Shown: piece by piece, positions 62,318-64,000 of the stretch
Layout: every line of letters begins with the position of its first letter
Numbering within the stretch: position 1 is the first letter of the stretch
Assembly (NCBI RefSeq): GCF_030151085.1
Contig: NZ_JASLER010000080.1
Location: forward strand, 18,164 to 82,163
From: Bacteroides sp.
Lineage (GTDB): Bacteria; Bacteroidota; Bacteroidia; Bacteroidales; Bacteroidaceae
Direction: 5' to 3'
Length of the DNA: 64,000 nucleotides
Notes under the pieces: model-generated
The model's database searches: none
Told to the model about the DNA's origin: nothing
Seen by the model: only the letters and a program-made list of their open reading frames with translations
Program-made: the position numbers and the translations under genes

Positions 62318-62965
62318 ATGGACATTATTAGACGAACTATTATTTGGTTGGTGCTTGCTATAGGATTAACAAGTTGTTCCGGCTTATTTTATGATCTGAA
62401 ATCAGATGTGTTGCAAAACATCCAGAAAGGAATGAGCAAGCAAGAAGTGAGTAAATTATTAGGTGAGCCGCAATACCGGCGCTTTGACCGTGATTTTGAT
62501 GAATGGGAGTATTCTAAGTGTATATCCGGAAATGGGTATACTACGATTATTGTTAGTTTTGAGGATGGCAAGGTAGTTGGTATGGATTCCTTTGCAACCT
62601 ATGATAACCGTCCGGTTCAATCTGTAACAGTTGCTCCTAATGAAGTAGTAGTTTCTCCACCGCACACTATTTATACGAAAGGAATGCCAGAAGTAGAATT
62701 TCAGGGTTTCTATGACAAGGTAAAATCACGTCCATTCAAAGACGATCAATTTGAGCTGATGGAAATAGGGGCAAATAACCGATTAAGTTGTAATCAATGT
62801 GCACGTTTGATGTCAATCTATCCTTTTGATGACGACAAAATGAGGGTACTTAAGTTATTTGCTCCCCGTATTGCTGATCGGGAAAACTATGAAGAGATTC
62901 TGAACGTCCTGGATTCCTTATTCAAGAGAGATGATGCCAAGAAGTTATTAAGAATAAAGAACTAA
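62318..62965 (+). CDS. BamE/SmpA-like lipoprotein with C-terminal DUF4476
   Basis: A 215-residue outer-membrane-type lipoprotein: lipobox LTSC20. The SmpA/OmlA fold follows (about 28-85: IQKGMSKQEVSKLLGEPQYRRFDRDFDEWEY with the conserved GMSKxEVxxLLGEP). The C-terminal half (about 128-215) matches DUF4476: FYDKVKSRPFKDDQFELMEIGANNRLSCNQCARLMSIY and FAPRIADRENYEEIL. The two Cys in NQCARL and earlier SKC could form a disulfide. It may take part in barrel assembly or be a general envelope lipoprotein. Confidence 0.8.
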   Translation: MDIIRRTIIWLVLAIGLTSCSGLFYDLKSDVLQNIQKGMSKQEVSKLLGEPQYRRFDRDFDEWEYSKCISGNGYTTIIVSFEDGKVVGMDSFATYDNRPVQSVTVAPNEVVVSPPHTIYTKGMPEVEFQGFYDKVKSRPFKDDQFELMEIGANNRLSCNQCARLMSIYPFDDDKMRVLKLFAPRIADRENYEEILNVLDSLFKRDDAKKLLRIKN

Positions 62966-63045
62966 AACATTAAATGTTGTAGTACTAACCAACCTTTTCT
63001 ATTTCAGAATGTTTCTTTGTGATTCATTCTAAAAACAGTATAGGT

Positions 63046-63777
63046 ATGCTAACAACAATCTCTTTATTTTTCATTTGTTCGGGTATTGTAATATCCTTTA
63101 TAATTGCCAATGATTTGACAAAGCATAAGCAATCTATGAAGATTATGAATGTGGTATGGGTATTAACCGGACTGTGGGCCAACTATTTGGCTCTTTGGGC
63201 TTATTTTAAGTTTGGAAGAGAATATGGCATGATGATGCAAGATGATGATAAAGAGATGAAAATGACGCCCGGTATGAAAATGGATGCGATGGATATGCCA
63301 ATGAATATGACAATGGGCGATATGAGCCGCCCTCATTGGCAGTCTATTGCATTGTCTGCTTTACATTGCGGTGCGGGCTGTACACTGGCGGATATTATTG
63401 GAGAATGGTTTACTCACTATTACCCTATTAGCATTGGTGGTAGCTTGCTCATAGGTAGCTGGGTGTTCGATTTTATTTTAGCATTGATTATCGGAGTATA
63501 TTTCCAGTTTTATGCAATCCGCGAGATGGAAAAGATATCTGTATCCGCAGGTCTTACCCGTGCCTTCAAGGCGGATTTCTTTTCTTTGACTTCCTGGCAG
63601 GTAGGTATGTACGGATGGATGGCGATTACTTATTTCGTTCTGTTTAAAGATGCCCCATTAGCTAAAGATTCTTGGAATTTCTGGTTTATGATGCAAGTTG
63701 CTATGCTTATCGGTTTTGTTTGTGCCTACCCAATGAATGCATTGCTCATTAAGTTAGGAGTAAAGAAGGGCATGTAA
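63046..63777 (+). CDS. DUF4396 membrane protein with Met-rich loop
   Basis: A 243-residue inner-membrane protein. Helices at about 2-22, 32-55, 150-175, 195-210 and 215-235. Between the second and third helix is a hydrophilic loop (about 62-95) with 13 Met in 32 residues mixed with Asp/Glu, then RPHWQSIALSALHCGAGCTLADIIGEW, the DUF4396 core with His and two Cys. Met/His/Cys in such a setting suggests copper or another soft metal, but this is inference. The ATG at 63046 is chosen over a GTG nine codons earlier because helix 1 starts there. Confidence 0.8.
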   Translation: MLTTISLFFICSGIVISFIIANDLTKHKQSMKIMNVVWVLTGLWANYLALWAYFKFGREYGMMMQDDDKEMKMTPGMKMDAMDMPMNMTMGDMSRPHWQSIALSALHCGAGCTLADIIGEWFTHYYPISIGGSLLIGSWVFDFILALIIGVYFQFYAIREMEKISVSAGLTRAFKADFFSLTSWQVGMYGWMAITYFVLFKDAPLAKDSWNFWFMMQVAMLIGFVCAYPMNALLIKLGVKKGM

Positions 63778-63785
63778 CATTATTC

Positions 63786-64000
63786 CTATTTTGATAGAGG
63801 GAAGTGCCACAAAGGACCATTTCCATGTCCTATTTGCAGATCTTTACCATTACTAATGGCAGTGCTTATATAGGCTTTTGACTGACTAACAGCTACTTCT
63901 AGACTTTTATTACATGCCAAATAAGTGGCAATAGCAGATGAAAGTGTGCAACCGGTACCATGCAGGTTATGGCTATCTATCTTAGAATGAGTATACACGG
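63786..64000 (-). CDS. thiD: Hydroxymethylpyrimidine (phosphomethylpyrimidine) kinase, C-terminal part
   Basis: Only the last ~71 residues lie in the window; the gene continues past 64000. The stretch HNLHGTGCTLSSAIATYLACNKSLEVAVSQSKAYISTAI is the ribokinase-family C-terminal motif of ThiD: GTGCTLSSAIA is the anion hole and catalytic-Asp region, where this family has Gly-Thr-Gly-Cys in place of GAGD. It makes the HMP-PP half of thiamin. The upstream region, where a TPP riboswitch might sit, is not visible. Confidence 0.9.
   Translation of the reverse strand, partial: VYTHSKIDSHNLHGTGCTLSSAIATYLACNKSLEVAVSQSKAYISTAISNGKDLQIGHGNGPLWHFPLSK

Overview
The window reads as chromosomal core DNA of a Bacteroides species (order Bacteroidales). 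The support is: primary-sigma promoters with a TAnnTTTG -7 box (often with TTTG 19-21 bp upstream) in front of many genes; few strong Shine-Dalgarno sequences; Bacteroidales-type families (PorT-like barrel, fimbrillin-like lipoprotein, HU/SPOR protein, DUF4738, DUF4476, tetratricopeptide-type sensor kinase, hexuronate genes under a LacI regulator); and AT-rich intergenic DNA. I see no phage, insertion sequence, CRISPR array or rRNA operon. The species cannot be fixed from the sequence alone.

Layout. 1-4.6 kb: a sigma-54-dependent response regulator (cut by the window edge) diverges from a MacB/FtsX-type ABC permease and its ATPase, with a sigma-54 promoter and paired palindromic upstream sites between them. 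4.7-10.7 kb: formate-THF ligase converges on serine hydroxymethyltransferase, then comes the pyrB-pyrI-flavin reductase-PorT-like run. 11.3-16.1 kb: bifunctional penicillin-binding protein, HPPK-like folK, kdsB and a zinc-site-lacking M16 peptidase homologue. 16.3-18.5 kb: a secreted MORN-repeat protein and prs. 18.6-23.9 kb: an unusual 1446-residue protein that holds two sensor-kinase units in tandem, followed by an atypical response regulator. 23.9-30.3 kb: AbgT transporter, fimbrillin-like lipoprotein, tRNA-Arg and tRNA-Lys, metallo-beta-lactamase-fold hydrolase, POT/MFS transporter, Crp/Fnr regulator. 30.3-35.3 kb: HAD phosphatase and uxaC/LacI/uxaB hexuronate genes. 35.7-44.7 kb: FHA protein, HU/SPOR protein, Gfo/Idh/MocA oxidoreductase, rfbC, ugd, DUF4738 lipoprotein, DEAD-box helicase, serB and a cysteine-less thioredoxin-fold protein. 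44.7-51.3 kb: the lon-tgt-LptF/G operon, trmN6 and a TPR protein. 51.3-57.8 kb: branching enzyme, YhcH, DUF2461, a small protein, a GH13 amylase and a patatin. 57.9-62.2 kb: a four-gene iron-sulfur/DUF362/ECF-S membrane cluster of unknown function. 62.3-64 kb: BamE-like/DUF4476 lipoprotein, a DUF4396 membrane protein with a Met-rich loop, and the end of thiD.

The most unexpected signal is in the intergenic DNA. At least four, probably five, separate gaps (about 10.8, 23.0, 29.3, 35.5 and 55.1 kb) carry degenerate tandem repeats that all keep a period of exactly 22 bp although their unit sequences differ. In several of them the units switch orientation half way and so form long palindromes. 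Other leads are the double sensor kinase, the sigma-54 enhancer-promoter unit, a candidate ~150-nt RNA at 54.6 kb, and the iron-sulfur/DUF362/ECF cluster.
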